A stretch of DNA of 43,818 nucleotides from Deltaproteobacteria bacterium. GTDB taxonomy: Bacteria > Myxococcota > Myxococcia > Myxococcales > Anaeromyxobacteraceae. The stretch is from assembly GCA_016214955.1 (NCBI GenBank), contig JACRMN010000028.1, positions 1 to 43,818 of the forward strand, written 5' to 3'. Position numbers and translations under genes: made by a program. How positions within the stretch are numbered: the first letter of the stretch is position 1; each line of letters starts with the position of its first letter. The notes below the pieces were generated by a model that was given only the letters and a program-made list of their open reading frames with translations, ran no database searches and had not been told where the DNA came from. This document shows, piece by piece, positions 1 to 8,425 of the stretch.

Positions 1-925
1 TAAAGGGTCCCTCCAGGCGAAAGGAGAGCTCCGAGACCGACAAGTGAACCAGCCAGCGTCGCTTCGCTCCGATCACCATGCCCGATCGCGGTGATCACGA
101 TGCAGCGATCTCGGCGTTCACGATGGCCGGAATGCGCACTGGGCCGCGCCTTCGCACGCTTCGCGACGCCCTCCCGTGACCTGCCCTGCGGCAGGCTTCC
201 CGAATCGTTCCGAACTCTTGTGCGGCAAGCGCGCGTTCCGGCTCAGGATCTAGTTGACTGTCAGTGACCTTTCAAATCCCGCTTCCTCCTCCATCTTGCC
301 CCCGACAAGTCTCGGGCTTGTCGGGGTTTCCATTTTGGCCTCCTCCGAGGCGCGCGGTTATGCCGTCAGTTTGCCGTTGGACTGCTCTGCGACGGCGTCG
401 AGCAACTTCACCGCGTCCTGCTTCAAGTCCAGCGACAGGGGGCTGCATCGGAGCGTCACCACGATGCCCTCGTGTCCCGGGAACTTGCCTACTACTCGCC
501 CACCTCATAAGCGGCTGAACTAGGCCCTAAGCCATCAGCGCCGCCTCTCTCGCCAGACTTCAAGACTGCCCTGGCGCCCGAGCATGCCGGGAGACCGGAG
601 ACGGAACCGCTCAGCCGATCAGGGACGCCCGAGGTCGCGCTCCAAGGAAGCCATGGCCCGATAGAGAAGGCCCTTAAGTCGGCGGAGCCGGTCCTCGGTC
701 GTCTCGTCATCTTGCGCGAGGACCTGGAACGCGGCACGGAGGAAGGCGACGCCAATTCCGTTCCCCACGGGTTCCCCACGGTCCGTGACGCCTGATACGC
801 GAAGTGCGTCCAGTGCGGCAAGCGCCGATTCCGCGCCCCCAGGAGTTCCGAGCCCTTGCGCCTCGGTGAGCGTGGTGACGGTGGGTGCGCTCACGGAGGG
901 TGGAAATTCGGGACCAAGGGGTCGC
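1..925. other. Left flank without a supported gene
   Basis: I find no gene here that I can defend. A minus-strand reading frame ends at 619. Its last 80 or so residues, with segments such as ALAALDALRVSG and RLRRLKGLLYRAMASLERD, look protein-like and could be the tail of a broken gene. The same frame runs through the tRNA-like sequence at 926-950, where it reads GRQDLNLRPLGPE. That is the familiar false translation of tRNA antisense, so the longer open frame is not trustworthy. A terminator-like hairpin lies at 300-336. Inverted repeats GATCACC (71-77) and GGTGATC (90-96) are present without a clear role. Confidence 0.5.
300..336 (+). terminator. Rho-independent terminator-like hairpin
   Basis: A perfect 10-bp stem (CCCCGACAAG at 300-309 with CTTGTCGGGG at 317-326) encloses a 7-nt loop and is followed by a T-rich tail (TTTCCATTTT, 327-336). 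This has the shape of an intrinsic terminator for plus-strand transcription. No gene ending just before it is visible, so what it terminates is unknown. Confidence 0.6.
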
Positions 926-950
926 AGGTTCAAATCCTGTCTCCCCGACT
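926..950 (+). repeat. Candidate attL: tRNA-Pro 3'-end direct repeat, left copy
   Basis: These 25 bases are repeated exactly at 31,679-31,703. They read as the T-loop (GGTTCAAATCC) plus the 3' acceptor strand (CTCCCCGA) of a tRNA. On this copy the similarity to tRNA-Pro extends back to about 907: TTCGGGA looks like an anticodon loop with CGG, and CCAAG like the stem. The 5' half of a tRNA is absent. Integrases of genomic islands commonly use tRNA 3' ends as attachment sites, so I infer attL. A 15-bp hairpin follows directly. Confidence 0.7.
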
Positions 951-993
951 GAGGCCCTGGAACGATTGGAGAAATTGGTCGTTCCAGGGCCTC
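951..993 (+). terminator. 15-bp hairpin directly after the left tRNA-like repeat
   Basis: GAGGCCCTGGAACGA (951-965) pairs perfectly with TCGTTCCAGGGCCTC (979-993) around a 13-nt loop. Its place directly after a tRNA 3' end suggests a former tRNA terminator, but there is no U-run. A structured att-flanking element is an alternative. Confidence 0.5.
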
Positions 994-1180
994 CCACCCA
1001 CGCCCCCTTGGCTGCTGCACCACCGGCGCACCAAGGCTCACCACAGACGGCGCCTTGTGTAGGAGTTCACGCGCGGGCCTGCCGGTGAGCCCGTAGGCGT
1101 GGACGAGCGCGCGGTGAGGCAGGTGGCTGGCCAGCGCTGCAGCGCCCTCGGTGGACGAAGCTGGCAACTGTGAACCATGG

Positions 1181-1209
1181 TTGACACGCGTGGCGCTCGC
1201 GCCTACCAT
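1181..1209 (+). promoter_or_regulatory. Promoter of the first toxin-antitoxin operon, leaderless
   Basis: A perfect -35 hexamer TTGACA (1181-1186) is followed after 17 nt by TACCAT (1204-1209), which matches the -10 consensus at four of six positions. The GTG start of the toxin lies only 7 nt after the -10 box, about where transcription should begin. The transcript is therefore predicted to be leaderless. No Shine-Dalgarno sequence precedes this GTG. Confidence 0.6.
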
Positions 1210-1216
1210 CCCTCCC

Positions 1217-1507
1217 GTGCCGGCGATCTACACGACCCCGGTGTTCGACAGGTGGTTCGAGCGGCTTCGCGACCGAATGGCAGCCGCTCGGATCCAGGCG
1301 CGCATCGACCGTGCCGAATCCGGCAACCTGGGGGACTGGAAGGCAGTGGGCGGCGGTGTATCGGAGATGCGTATCGACTACGGCCCTGGCTACCGCGTCT
1401 ACTTCGTCCAACGGGGTGCCGAGGCCATCATCCTCCTCGTCGGAGGCGGCAAGGCTTCACAGGCGAGCGACATCGAGAGGGCGAAGGAGCTGGCGAGGCG
1501 ACTGTAG
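1217..1507 (+). CDS. RelE/HigB-like toxin of a type II toxin-antitoxin pair
   Basis: The 96-residue product matches the phage Gp49/HigB-like branch of RelE toxins. It has an N-terminal helix around FDRWFERLRDR, then RIDRAESGNLGDWKAVGGGVSEMRI, then the central strand GPGYRVYFVQRG and a C-terminal helix around ERAKELARRL. Such toxins usually cut mRNA on the ribosome. I chose the GTG at 1217 because it gives the normal family length and sits where a leaderless transcript would begin; an upstream in-frame ATG would add 22 unrelated residues across the promoter. The toxin is first and the HTH antitoxin follows 9 nt later, the order usual for this subfamily. The pair lies just inside the left candidate att site and may stabilise the island. 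Confidence 0.85.
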   Translation: MPAIYTTPVFDRWFERLRDRMAAARIQARIDRAESGNLGDWKAVGGGVSEMRIDYGPGYRVYFVQRGAEAIILLVGGGKASQASDIERAKELARRL

Positions 1508-1516
1508 GAGCGCGCG

Positions 1517-1819
1517 ATGGCAGGCAAGATCAAGCTCAGGAAGTGGGACTCGGCGGCGCACCTCGAGACCGAGGCGGACATCGCCCGGTACTGGGAGGCC
1601 TGTCTCGAGGAAGGTCGCGATGATCCCTCCTTCATCACCATGGCGCTCGGGAACATCGCTCGCGCGCGTGGGATGTCCCAACTCGCTCGCAAGACCGGGC
1701 TCACCAGGGAGGGGCTGTACAAGGCGCTCTCGCCCGGTGGCAACCCCGAGTTCGGAACCGTGATGAAGGTCATCCGCGCCCTCGGGCTCGAGGTGCATGG
1801 GGCAGCGGCGAAGGGTTGA
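1517..1819 (+). CDS. Antitoxin with helix-turn-helix, HigA-like addiction module antidote
   Basis: The 100-aa product is an addiction-module antidote protein. The second half contains an HTH (MSQLARKTGLTREGLYKALS, residues about 54-73), followed by the motif GGNPEFGTVMKVIRALGL that is typical of this family. It should bind and neutralise the RelE-like toxin encoded 9 nt upstream and repress the shared promoter. Unlike the toxin, it has a good ribosome binding site (TAGGAG, 6 nt before ATG), which would favour antitoxin synthesis. Family length is normal. Confidence 0.85.
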   Translation: MAGKIKLRKWDSAAHLETEADIARYWEACLEEGRDDPSFITMALGNIARARGMSQLARKTGLTREGLYKALSPGGNPEFGTVMKVIRALGLEVHGAAAKG

Positions 1820-1994
1820 CAGCGGCGAGGGATCACCCAGGCCCGCGGGATCGCACGAAACTGCTCTTGGCAACCCGGCGGACTCCCGCCCCCTTGGCGA
1901 TGAGACAAGCGGGCTCTAGTACACAGGACTGGTGGGCTCTCGCTCCGAGGCGCAGGAGTGGAGGGAGTTCAGCCCTCTGACTCCTCTGACTGCG

Positions 1995-2906
1995 TCACGG
2001 CGCGGCCGAGGTCTTGTTCGGACCCGCCTCCGGATCCCAGAACGGCATCTCAAGAGACAGGTACAGGAGGATCGACACGTCACCTGCACTGGGGCCCAAC
2101 CCCAGGGGCAGCGCAAGGCCGACGACGACCTGCTTCCTCTCCGGAAGATCGATGCCCCATCGAACACCCGGGCTCAGCAGCAAAGAGTGCGTCGAGGAAG
2201 TCGAGCCGCGCTCGAGGCGACTCGTGGACGTCCAGAGGAACTCGCCCAGGAAATTGAGTCGCGGGATGACGAGCCAGACGAGGCTCTGTCCCAGAGCAAG
2301 CGACCGCCATTGACCATGGTATGGGCCTGAGAGGCCATCCGGAACCCAGGCCCCCCCCAGGTTTGTATGCGCCGCAAGGGCCTGGGTGAGCTGCACGGAA
2401 ACGGGAAGCATGACCTGCAAGCCGAACCCACGGTAGCCAACCTTGGCGCCGCCGGGGAACACGGCGCTCAGCCGTGGGGCCACGGCCCAGACATCCATCA
2501 GCACGGCCTGGTAGCGGTAGTTAAGGAGGATGTCTCCCAGGCCGCTCGGGGACCCAGCGGCTCCGCGGGAGTAGGCCAGAGAGTAGCTCAGCTGGTGGCG
2601 TTGCTCCGGCGCAGGCCACTCCTGGGTGAAGGACGCGACCCAGCCCCTGGACGACACGTCGTGAGAGAACGCACCAATTTGCTGCACCACACCAGCGTCT
2701 TGGTTGTACGCCTCTTCGAGGAGAAAGCTGTTGTCGGCCAAGGGCGCGACACCTCCGGGTTCCGCTGCGCCGGCGAGTGAATGAGCCAGCGCGGTGAAGA
2801 TGAGGAGCGCAGGCCGGCCGCCGTTGACAATAAGGCCATGCGTGAGCGGTCGGCTCCGCATGGCGGAGGCAGCAGCACCTACGCCGCCGCGAGCGGTACG
2901 TACCAT
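1995..2906 (-). CDS. Predicted outer-membrane beta-barrel, transporter-like protein
   Basis: About 303 aa if the ATG at 2906 is used, or 288 aa from the ATG at 2861. The latter gives a cleaner signal peptide (MRSRPLTHGL..ALLIFTALAHSLAGAAE). The mature part alternates short amphipathic strands such as HQLSYSLAYSRG, LGDILLNYRYQAVL and VVVGLALPLGLG and ends in strand-like sequence, as in the MetA-pathway/transporter group of outer-membrane barrels. ATG 2906 lies 2 nt after the stop of the STAND NTPase gene, so the two genes are probably translationally coupled. An outer-membrane protein in an operon with HEPN and NTPase genes is unusual. Its role is unknown. Confidence 0.7.
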   Translation of the reverse strand: MVRTARGGVGAAASAMRSRPLTHGLIVNGGRPALLIFTALAHSLAGAAEPGGVAPLADNSFLLEEAYNQDAGVVQQIGAFSHDVSSRGWVASFTQEWPAPEQRHQLSYSLAYSRGAAGSPSGLGDILLNYRYQAVLMDVWAVAPRLSAVFPGGAKVGYRGFGLQVMLPVSVQLTQALAAHTNLGGAWVPDGLSGPYHGQWRSLALGQSLVWLVIPRLNFLGEFLWTSTSRLERGSTSSTHSLLLSPGVRWGIDLPERKQVVVGLALPLGLGPSAGDVSILLYLSLEMPFWDPEAGPNKTSAAP

Positions 2907-2908
2907 AG

Positions 2909-5900
2909 TCAGAACCCGCGGGACTCGAGGAGGCGCAGTAGGTCGATCACGGTCGTACGCCCAGCAGCGTCGGCCCTTATTGCCATTCGCAGCGGAACCT
3001 CGTCGGCGTTCAGTCGAAAGTCACCCCCGCCAACCCAGTGCTCGCCGACGACGCTAAGAGCTTCAAGGTGTGGCAGCTTCGACTCGGCCACGCGCCGCAG
3101 TCGCGAGTACCACTCCCCCTGTGGATCTGCCGGACTCCCAACGAGCACAAGCCATCGTAGTCGCCTGGCGCTTTGGAGCATCTCCGGATCTAGCCCAGCG
3201 GCCGGCAGCATCAGTCGCTCGATCCGGTCGAGCGCCGAGGCTTCGACGGTTGGCGGCTTACGGAGGCGGAGAACACATTTCCTGTGGCTCTCGCCCAGCC
3301 ATTCGAGGGTTGGCCCTGCCGCGGAGTAGACATCCAGGACTGTGTTTCCGGAGCATCCCGGGAATCGACTACCCAGTTGGCGAACAGTCTCCTCATCGAT
3401 ACCAATCCACGTGAGCCCAGGGAAGGAGCGCATTTGCTCGCCGAGAGCCGAGCAGGCGTCGTCCACCACTGCTCTCGTAGGGGTTCTGTAGGGACCATTC
3501 TTCACGGCGAGTGCCGCTTCGGACCCGCACAGGTGTACCTCGGATGCAGCATAGGTGTTGGGTGTCCGATAAGCGGCGGGGATGAGTTCCTGGTCCGGAA
3601 AGCGCAACGACAGAAGGAGGACACACACAGCCAGGATGACCTGTGAGACCACGACTCGCCCAACCATCGAGGAGAACGATCGGATGCGGCCGGCCCCGGA
3701 GAGCACCCGTGCGGCCAGTTGGCTGGCTCTGGACTCCGACCAGTCCGCGGCAATGGTAAAAAGGGCGATCAACGCTGCCAGCCCGATGGAGGCTATGAGG
3801 GCGGCTTCCTTGGGGAATGCAAAGGCGCCCCCGAGAGCCCAGACCTCGATTGTCCGATGGGCGTCTACGAGTTCACGCGCAGAGTAGACAGGTGAAGAGG
3901 CGGGGGTGTAGCGCGAAGCGTACCAATAGGTGGCCACGCCGGCGCACGCGAACGGGATGCCGCGCGCCAGTGCCAGTAGTCGGCGCGAACTGGCCCTACG
4001 AGCAGACGCTGGCGAGGAGAACCACTCCGCTCGCCTGCGCATCGATGCGCGGACGAGGGATCGAGGAGCATGCTGAAGGAACGACAGAAGGAGCGGAGCC
4101 GAGACGCAAGGCGTCATGGCCGCAGCGAGGGGAAGGGCGATGGCGCAGAGAAATGGAAGCGCCCAGCCGTCAGCTCCAGGTAGGTCGAGAGCCAAGCGGG
4201 TACCCCAGAGCAAAACCAGCGCAATGGACCCACCGAGAGTCGCTGTCAGGAACCGCGGGTAGTGTGCGCGGTAGCCCTCGCTAACCACAGAAAACGGAAC
4301 CAAGCCGATGTCGTGCAAATCCACGGCTGGGCGAAGGTCCAGCAGTGCTGCGATCAGGAGGGTAACAAGGTAAGCCACGAGGAAGACTATCAGGCCCACG
4401 AATGCAACGCGGAAGACGTTCCACGGGCTCACGAAGAGGGAAAGGATTTTATGCGTGGTGCTCTGAAGGACCATCGCTAGAGCTCCCACCAGAACGATCG
4501 ACGCAGTCGAGAAGAAGAGCAGGCTCTCCGCTAGCTTCTTCCGGAAGTCCCTCCGTCTCGCAAGGCCCGCGATAGCCGCTGTCATGATCTCCGCGACGAA
4601 GGAGACGCGCCTGTCGTGGATAATGGAGTCGGCTTGGTGTTCCTCGATCTTCTCCTCGATGAGGACGCCGGCGTCCTTGAGAGCGGCGAAAGGGGAATCG
4701 CCGGGTTCTGCGAGTGCGGCGAGGAGGCGGCGGTCGTGCTTCATCCTGGGCGGGGAGAGCTGGCTGTGGAGGAAGGCGGCGCCGCCGCGTTCCATGGTCT
4801 TGGCGACGACGTCGGCGAGGACGTTCTCGCGAGGGGTGATGAGGCCGTTGCGCAGGAAGCCCAGGACCTTCCTCCACCACGGCCACTGCCGCACCAGGTC
4901 GGCGCCGGTCACCTTGTCGGCGTAGCGAAGGAAGAGCTTCTCGCGGTCGGAGGTGAGGACCCGGGTCTCGCGGTGGTGGCACCGCAGGAAGATCATGAAG
5001 AGGAGAGGGTTGGAGGTGAGCTCTGACGCCTTGTCGCCGAGCCCTCGCAGGACCTCCTCCCAGACCATGGTGGGGGCCATGCCGTGCTGCGGCTGTCCCT
5101 GCAGCTTCTCGTAGAGCGCCTGCGCCTGGCTCTCGTCGAACGGCTCCACCTCGGTGATCCAGGCGTGCTTCGGATGGTTGCCCGGGAAGGCGAGCCCGGG
5201 GATGGAGGCCGGGACGCAGTCCCCCTCCAGCTGGTCGTAATCGTCGTAGGAGTCGGCCCGGAAGGAGAGGACTACCTTGAGGCCGGGCTGGGCGATGGAG
5301 GAGATCCACTCCAGCATCAGCTCCATGGCCCGGAAGCGGTTCCACTTGGCCGCGAGGCCATCGACCTCGTTGAGAGCGTCGACGAAGAGGAGCACCTGCT
5401 TGCCCGGAGGCAAGGAGCGTAGCAGCCCGGCGAAGCCCTCCTTGTCGAAGGGGCGCTGGTAGTGGAGCGTCCTGGCGAAGTAGTCGGGGTAGGGGTTTCC
5501 TGACCAGGCCACCTTGGCGAAGGTGAATCGCTGCGCGTTCACGAAGAGGACCGCGTGCCCGGCCTCGCGGGCTTCCTGGGCCAGATGGGCTGCCAGGGCC
5601 GACTTGCCGGTGCCCTGGACGCCCGAGATGGCGAGCAGGGGCCGCTCCGAGTCGAGGAAGCGGCGCAGGATGCCCGCGTTTCCATGCCAGGCGGGCCGGG
5701 GGATGTACCACTCGGGGCGGTATTTCCCCATCTCGCGGTATAGAGCCAGGGTCCGGTCGGTCAGCACCGCGGCGCGCTCGGAGAAGCTCGACCAGTCGGC
5801 GTTCTCCAACTCCACGTCGATGGCGCGGACCTTCTCGAGCAGCTTCTGGAGCTCACCGAGGAGCCTGGCCCCCTCCTCGCGGGCCAGGTCCTTCTTGGCG

Positions 5901-6649
5901 AGCTTGGTGAAGCTGGAGGCGCCGCGGTAGACGAGGCGGCGTCCCTCGAGGTCGGCATCCTCGAGGAGGCTCACGTCCTTGCCCTTGAGCTTGAGGAGCA
6001 GGGGACGGACGACCAGCTCCGACTGCGCCACGACCGTCAGGGAGCGGGGCTCGGCAGAGAGGCCCGGGGGTGCGGCGCCCATGAGCGGGGTGCCGTCCTC
6101 GAGGCGGAGGGGATAGCGGGAGAGGAAGGCGATGGAATCGAGGAGGGTGGCGCTGAGGTCGCGGACGATGGCGACGGTCTCGTCGAGGGCAGCGGGGTTG
6201 TCGAAGCGACCGTGGGCTCGGAGGTTCCGGTAGTCGACGAGGAGGCCGAGGAGAGGCTTGCCGTCGGGCGCGAGGGTGAAGTCGACGTCGGCGGCGAGGA
6301 GGAAGGAGAGGAGCTCGGGCAGGGCGCAGGGAAGGACCTCGTCGCGGTAGTAGCGAGCGGTGTCCCGGAGAAAGCCGACGTAGTGGCCGGCCAGAGGCCG
6401 GCCGAGGACGGCCTGGATGCGATGAAAGAGCTGGGGCGGCTGGCGGCCGGTGGAGACGAAGTCGGAGAGGAGCAGGTGGGCCAGGTACCGAACCACGGGG
6501 CCGAGCAGGTCCCGGGAAAGCCGCTCCCACTCCTCCCACCCATCCCGCGGCGGAGCATCGAGCAACTTCCGGCACGCAGACGCCAGCGGGTATGGCAGTC
6601 GGTCCGAGCCATCTGCCAGGCGATCCGTCAGCGATCTCCCAGGGGCCAT
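2909..6649 (-). CDS. Large membrane STAND-type NTPase with N-terminal HEPN-like motif
   Basis: 1246 aa. The N-terminal helical domain (about 1-190) carries DYRNLRAHG (R141-x4-H146), the RX4-6H signature of HEPN domains, many of which are RNases. A P-loop NTPase follows: Walker A GVQGTGKS (343-350), Walker B LLFVDALNE (D424) and an arginine-containing strand LSFRADSYDDY (about 461-471). This resembles the NACHT/STAND group. From about 705 to 1020 there are many hydrophobic membrane segments, then a soluble C-terminal domain of some 200 residues with leucine-rich stretches. A strong SD (GGAGGAAGC) precedes ATG 6649. It is the third gene of a minus-strand operon after a zinc ribbon and another HEPN-like gene. 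Inference: a membrane-anchored sensor NTPase of a defence system, with HEPN as effector or signalling domain. No exact family is recognised. Confidence 0.8.
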   Translation of the reverse strand: MAPGRSLTDRLADGSDRLPYPLASACRKLLDAPPRDGWEEWERLSRDLLGPVVRYLAHLLLSDFVSTGRQPPQLFHRIQAVLGRPLAGHYVGFLRDTARYYRDEVLPCALPELLSFLLAADVDFTLAPDGKPLLGLLVDYRNLRAHGRFDNPAALDETVAIVRDLSATLLDSIAFLSRYPLRLEDGTPLMGAAPPGLSAEPRSLTVVAQSELVVRPLLLKLKGKDVSLLEDADLEGRRLVYRGASSFTKLAKKDLAREEGARLLGELQKLLEKVRAIDVELENADWSSFSERAAVLTDRTLALYREMGKYRPEWYIPRPAWHGNAGILRRFLDSERPLLAISGVQGTGKSALAAHLAQEAREAGHAVLFVNAQRFTFAKVAWSGNPYPDYFARTLHYQRPFDKEGFAGLLRSLPPGKQVLLFVDALNEVDGLAAKWNRFRAMELMLEWISSIAQPGLKVVLSFRADSYDDYDQLEGDCVPASIPGLAFPGNHPKHAWITEVEPFDESQAQALYEKLQGQPQHGMAPTMVWEEVLRGLGDKASELTSNPLLFMIFLRCHHRETRVLTSDREKLFLRYADKVTGADLVRQWPWWRKVLGFLRNGLITPRENVLADVVAKTMERGGAAFLHSQLSPPRMKHDRRLLAALAEPGDSPFAALKDAGVLIEEKIEEHQADSIIHDRRVSFVAEIMTAAIAGLARRRDFRKKLAESLLFFSTASIVLVGALAMVLQSTTHKILSLFVSPWNVFRVAFVGLIVFLVAYLVTLLIAALLDLRPAVDLHDIGLVPFSVVSEGYRAHYPRFLTATLGGSIALVLLWGTRLALDLPGADGWALPFLCAIALPLAAAMTPCVSAPLLLSFLQHAPRSLVRASMRRRAEWFSSPASARRASSRRLLALARGIPFACAGVATYWYASRYTPASSPVYSARELVDAHRTIEVWALGGAFAFPKEAALIASIGLAALIALFTIAADWSESRASQLAARVLSGAGRIRSFSSMVGRVVVSQVILAVCVLLLSLRFPDQELIPAAYRTPNTYAASEVHLCGSEAALAVKNGPYRTPTRAVVDDACSALGEQMRSFPGLTWIGIDEETVRQLGSRFPGCSGNTVLDVYSAAGPTLEWLGESHRKCVLRLRKPPTVEASALDRIERLMLPAAGLDPEMLQSARRLRWLVLVGSPADPQGEWYSRLRRVAESKLPHLEALSVVGEHWVGGGDFRLNADEVPLRMAIRADAAGRTTVIDLLRLLESRGF

Positions 6650-6744
6650 GCTTCCTCCGCAAGAAGCGGTTCGGACAAGGCCACGGCCAGTCGTTCCCGC
6701 TCGAGTGTGATCCGCCTCGTTGGCCGGGCCTCACGGCAAGACCC

Positions 6745-7980
6745 TCACTTCCTCCACGGCCAGCGGAAGCCCGTCGGCTTGTGTGGCCAGATCAGACCGC
6801 CCAGCGACCCGCCCCGTGAGCGTGGTGGTCGGCGCAGGAGGCCCTCGAGCGGCTCAGGAAACCTGTCCCGGTTCGCGCGCTCGTCCTCTTCGAGTTGCTC
6901 AACAGTGCGCTGCACCAAGATCGCGAAGGCGTGGTGGAGCTTCGCGTCGCGCAGGTCGGCGAGCCAGTAGAGTAGCGATAGAAAGTCGCGCGAACCGATT
7001 GCTGTTGCGTCGAGCGCGATGTTCCAGAGGTGCCCAGCGGAGATGCTCGCCCCGATCAGCGGCGTGTCCGGGGTCGTGGCGACGCCCAGATGTCGCCCGA
7101 GAGCCTGCAAGGGGCTTTCCCCTGCCTGAAGCCGGAGGTGAACAGAGATCGCCCCCGCCTTGTTGCGCGCCAAAGCAGCCAGGGCATCGCTGAGCGACCC
7201 GGGTTCGAGCAGCAGCGCGGGCGCGCCCGGCTCGAGCGCCTTCGAGATCCACCAAGGGTCTGCCCCGGATGGGGCGGCCGGCTGCAGGCGCTCTGCCTTA
7301 CGGCGAAGGTCGTCCGGCGTCGGGTCCTCGAGCGCCGGGTCGAGTGCCCGAACGCGAGGCCACAGCGCTGCGAAGGCCCTCGTCGCGGCAGGCTCCGACG
7401 GCCGGAAGCACAGTCCCTCCGCGGGATCGAGGTGGCTGGCGTTGCGGACCTCGCCCGCGGAGCCGCACACGAGCGGGAAGAGGGGCGTGCATCCACCCTC
7501 CTCCAACCAGGCAACATGCGGCTCTTCCACGCTCAGCCGTAGCGCGTCAAACGTGTCGGGAGCCTGAACGAGGAGTTCGCGCGCACGCTCGATCGCCGCC
7601 TCCGGGCTCTCCTCCTTGGGGTGGAGCCAGGCATTGCGCAGGCGAACCAGGTCGGCCAGCCACGACCTGCCTCCCTTGGCTCCGGAGGCCAGGAAGGCCC
7701 CGAGGTTCGGGCGCCCTTGAACCAGCCCAGCGCCCGCGCCCCAGAGGATGAATTCGTGGAGTCCACCCAGGGTGGGTTTGGCCAGGGCCTCCTGGAAACG
7801 TCGAGAGAAGCCTCCGGGAACCCGGTCACCGGCGAGCGCGGGGGCAGCAACCGCAGCCAGCAACACCTTCAGGAAGGACTCGAGGCCGACCTCGAGGAAC
7901 CTGGCAGCCTCCTGGGCGGACAGGGGACTGCCCCGGGGCAAGCTGCCCGGGCCGACTGCCGCGGGGTGGACGAGCGGCAA
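6745..7980 (-). CDS. HEPN-like domain protein of unknown function
   Basis: 411 aa from a TTG at 7980, 15 nt after the upstream zinc-ribbon gene. No SD is visible, so the start is uncertain. The N-terminal helical part includes LVRLRNAWLHP (R115-x4-H120), the same RN-x3-H pattern as in the adjacent NTPase and typical of HEPN domains. The middle and C-terminal parts are not recognised. The C-terminal region has a helical stretch rich in acidic and basic residues (LYWLADLRDAKLHHAFAILV) and a Trp/Pro-rich tail. With the NTPase 95 nt downstream, it may form a two-component sensor/effector. HEPN proteins are often RNases in abortive infection and toxin systems. Catalytic activity is not shown here. 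Confidence 0.65.
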   Translation of the reverse strand: MPLVHPAAVGPGSLPRGSPLSAQEAARFLEVGLESFLKVLLAAVAAPALAGDRVPGGFSRRFQEALAKPTLGGLHEFILWGAGAGLVQGRPNLGAFLASGAKGGRSWLADLVRLRNAWLHPKEESPEAAIERARELLVQAPDTFDALRLSVEEPHVAWLEEGGCTPLFPLVCGSAGEVRNASHLDPAEGLCFRPSEPAATRAFAALWPRVRALDPALEDPTPDDLRRKAERLQPAAPSGADPWWISKALEPGAPALLLEPGSLSDALAALARNKAGAISVHLRLQAGESPLQALGRHLGVATTPDTPLIGASISAGHLWNIALDATAIGSRDFLSLLYWLADLRDAKLHHAFAILVQRTVEQLEEDERANRDRFPEPLEGLLRRPPRSRGGSLGGLIWPHKPTGFRWPWRK

Positions 7981-7995
7981 AGCGGATGCCCGCGG

Positions 7996-8172
7996 CTAGA
8001 CGTCGGCCTTGACGAAGTCCTTCGACCCGCAGCGGGGGCACTTGCTCTTCTGCGCGCGCTTGCAGTTGTCGCAGTAGTGGTACCCGCAACCGGCGCACTT
8101 CCAGGCGCCCGAGCCGGGGCGGAACGTGAAACCGCGGGACAACGTCGTATCGCAGGCTGAGCACTTGGCCAT
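7996..8172 (-). CDS. Small zinc-ribbon protein
   Basis: 58 aa. There are four CxxC pairs: CSAC (4-7), CAGC, CDNC and CPRC, with spacing typical of two small zinc ribbons. The start at 8172 was preferred over a frame start at 8193 because the shorter form begins directly with the first CxxC and has a G-rich SD-like stretch before it. The second half (CGYHYCDNC...KCPRCGSK) closely resembles the other zinc ribbon of this island at 18,586 (CGKKYCWKC...RCPKCSSK), so they are probably related. It is the first gene of the HEPN/NTPase operon. Likely an adaptor; a DNA, RNA or protein partner cannot be told. Confidence 0.75.
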   Translation of the reverse strand: MAKCSACDTTLSRGFTFRPGSGAWKCAGCGYHYCDNCKRAQKSKCPRCGSKDFVKADV

Positions 8173-8238
8173 GGGCCCCCCCAAGCAGCGCACCGGATCG
8201 ACTTTGCGAAAACCCTAGCAGAGTTGAGTCGCCGGCTC

Positions 8239-8344
8239 TTGACGGCCGTCAACACAAACGCAACTCCTCGTGAACACAGGCCCACGTGACCCGTCAATTG
8301 CGCCTCGGTCGCGCCAGGAGCAGGCGCCTGGGTTCCCGTTGACA
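8239..8344. promoter_or_regulatory. Divergent control region with TTGACGG/CCGTCAA palindromes
   Basis: The region between two divergent operons (8173-8425) holds a perfect 14-bp palindrome TTGACGGCCGTCAA (8239-8252), a further half-site CCGTCAA (8291-8297) and CGTTGACA (8337-8344), plus the palindrome CAGGCGCCTG (8321-8330). TTGACA at 8339-8344 could be a plus-strand -35 box, but the -10 is weak. The repeated half-site suggests an operator shared by both operons. The regulator is not identified. Confidence 0.4.
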
Positions 8345-8425
8345 GCACTTTCCTCGTCTGCCTGACTTGCGCAATGGCCTGGGGGGACCCGAGGCCCCGT
8401 GGCCTTGGACTGGGAGGATCATGCG

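Noticed and set aside
901-950. Intact tRNA-Pro gene
   Set aside because: Only the 3' part is tRNA-like. The bases before TTCGGGA do not pair with CCAAG and no D-arm or 5' acceptor strand is present.
619-1209. 196-aa minus-strand protein across the att site
   Set aside because: Its centre is the false translation of tRNA antisense (GRQDLNLRPLGPE, with GETGFEPATPWSR in the neighbouring frame). Only the tail could be real, and it has no recognisable family.
4449-5711. Long overlapping frame inside the STAND NTPase gene
   Set aside because: It is Arg/Pro-rich and lacks motifs, as expected of a shadow frame in GC-rich DNA. The overlapping frame has Walker motifs and an SD.
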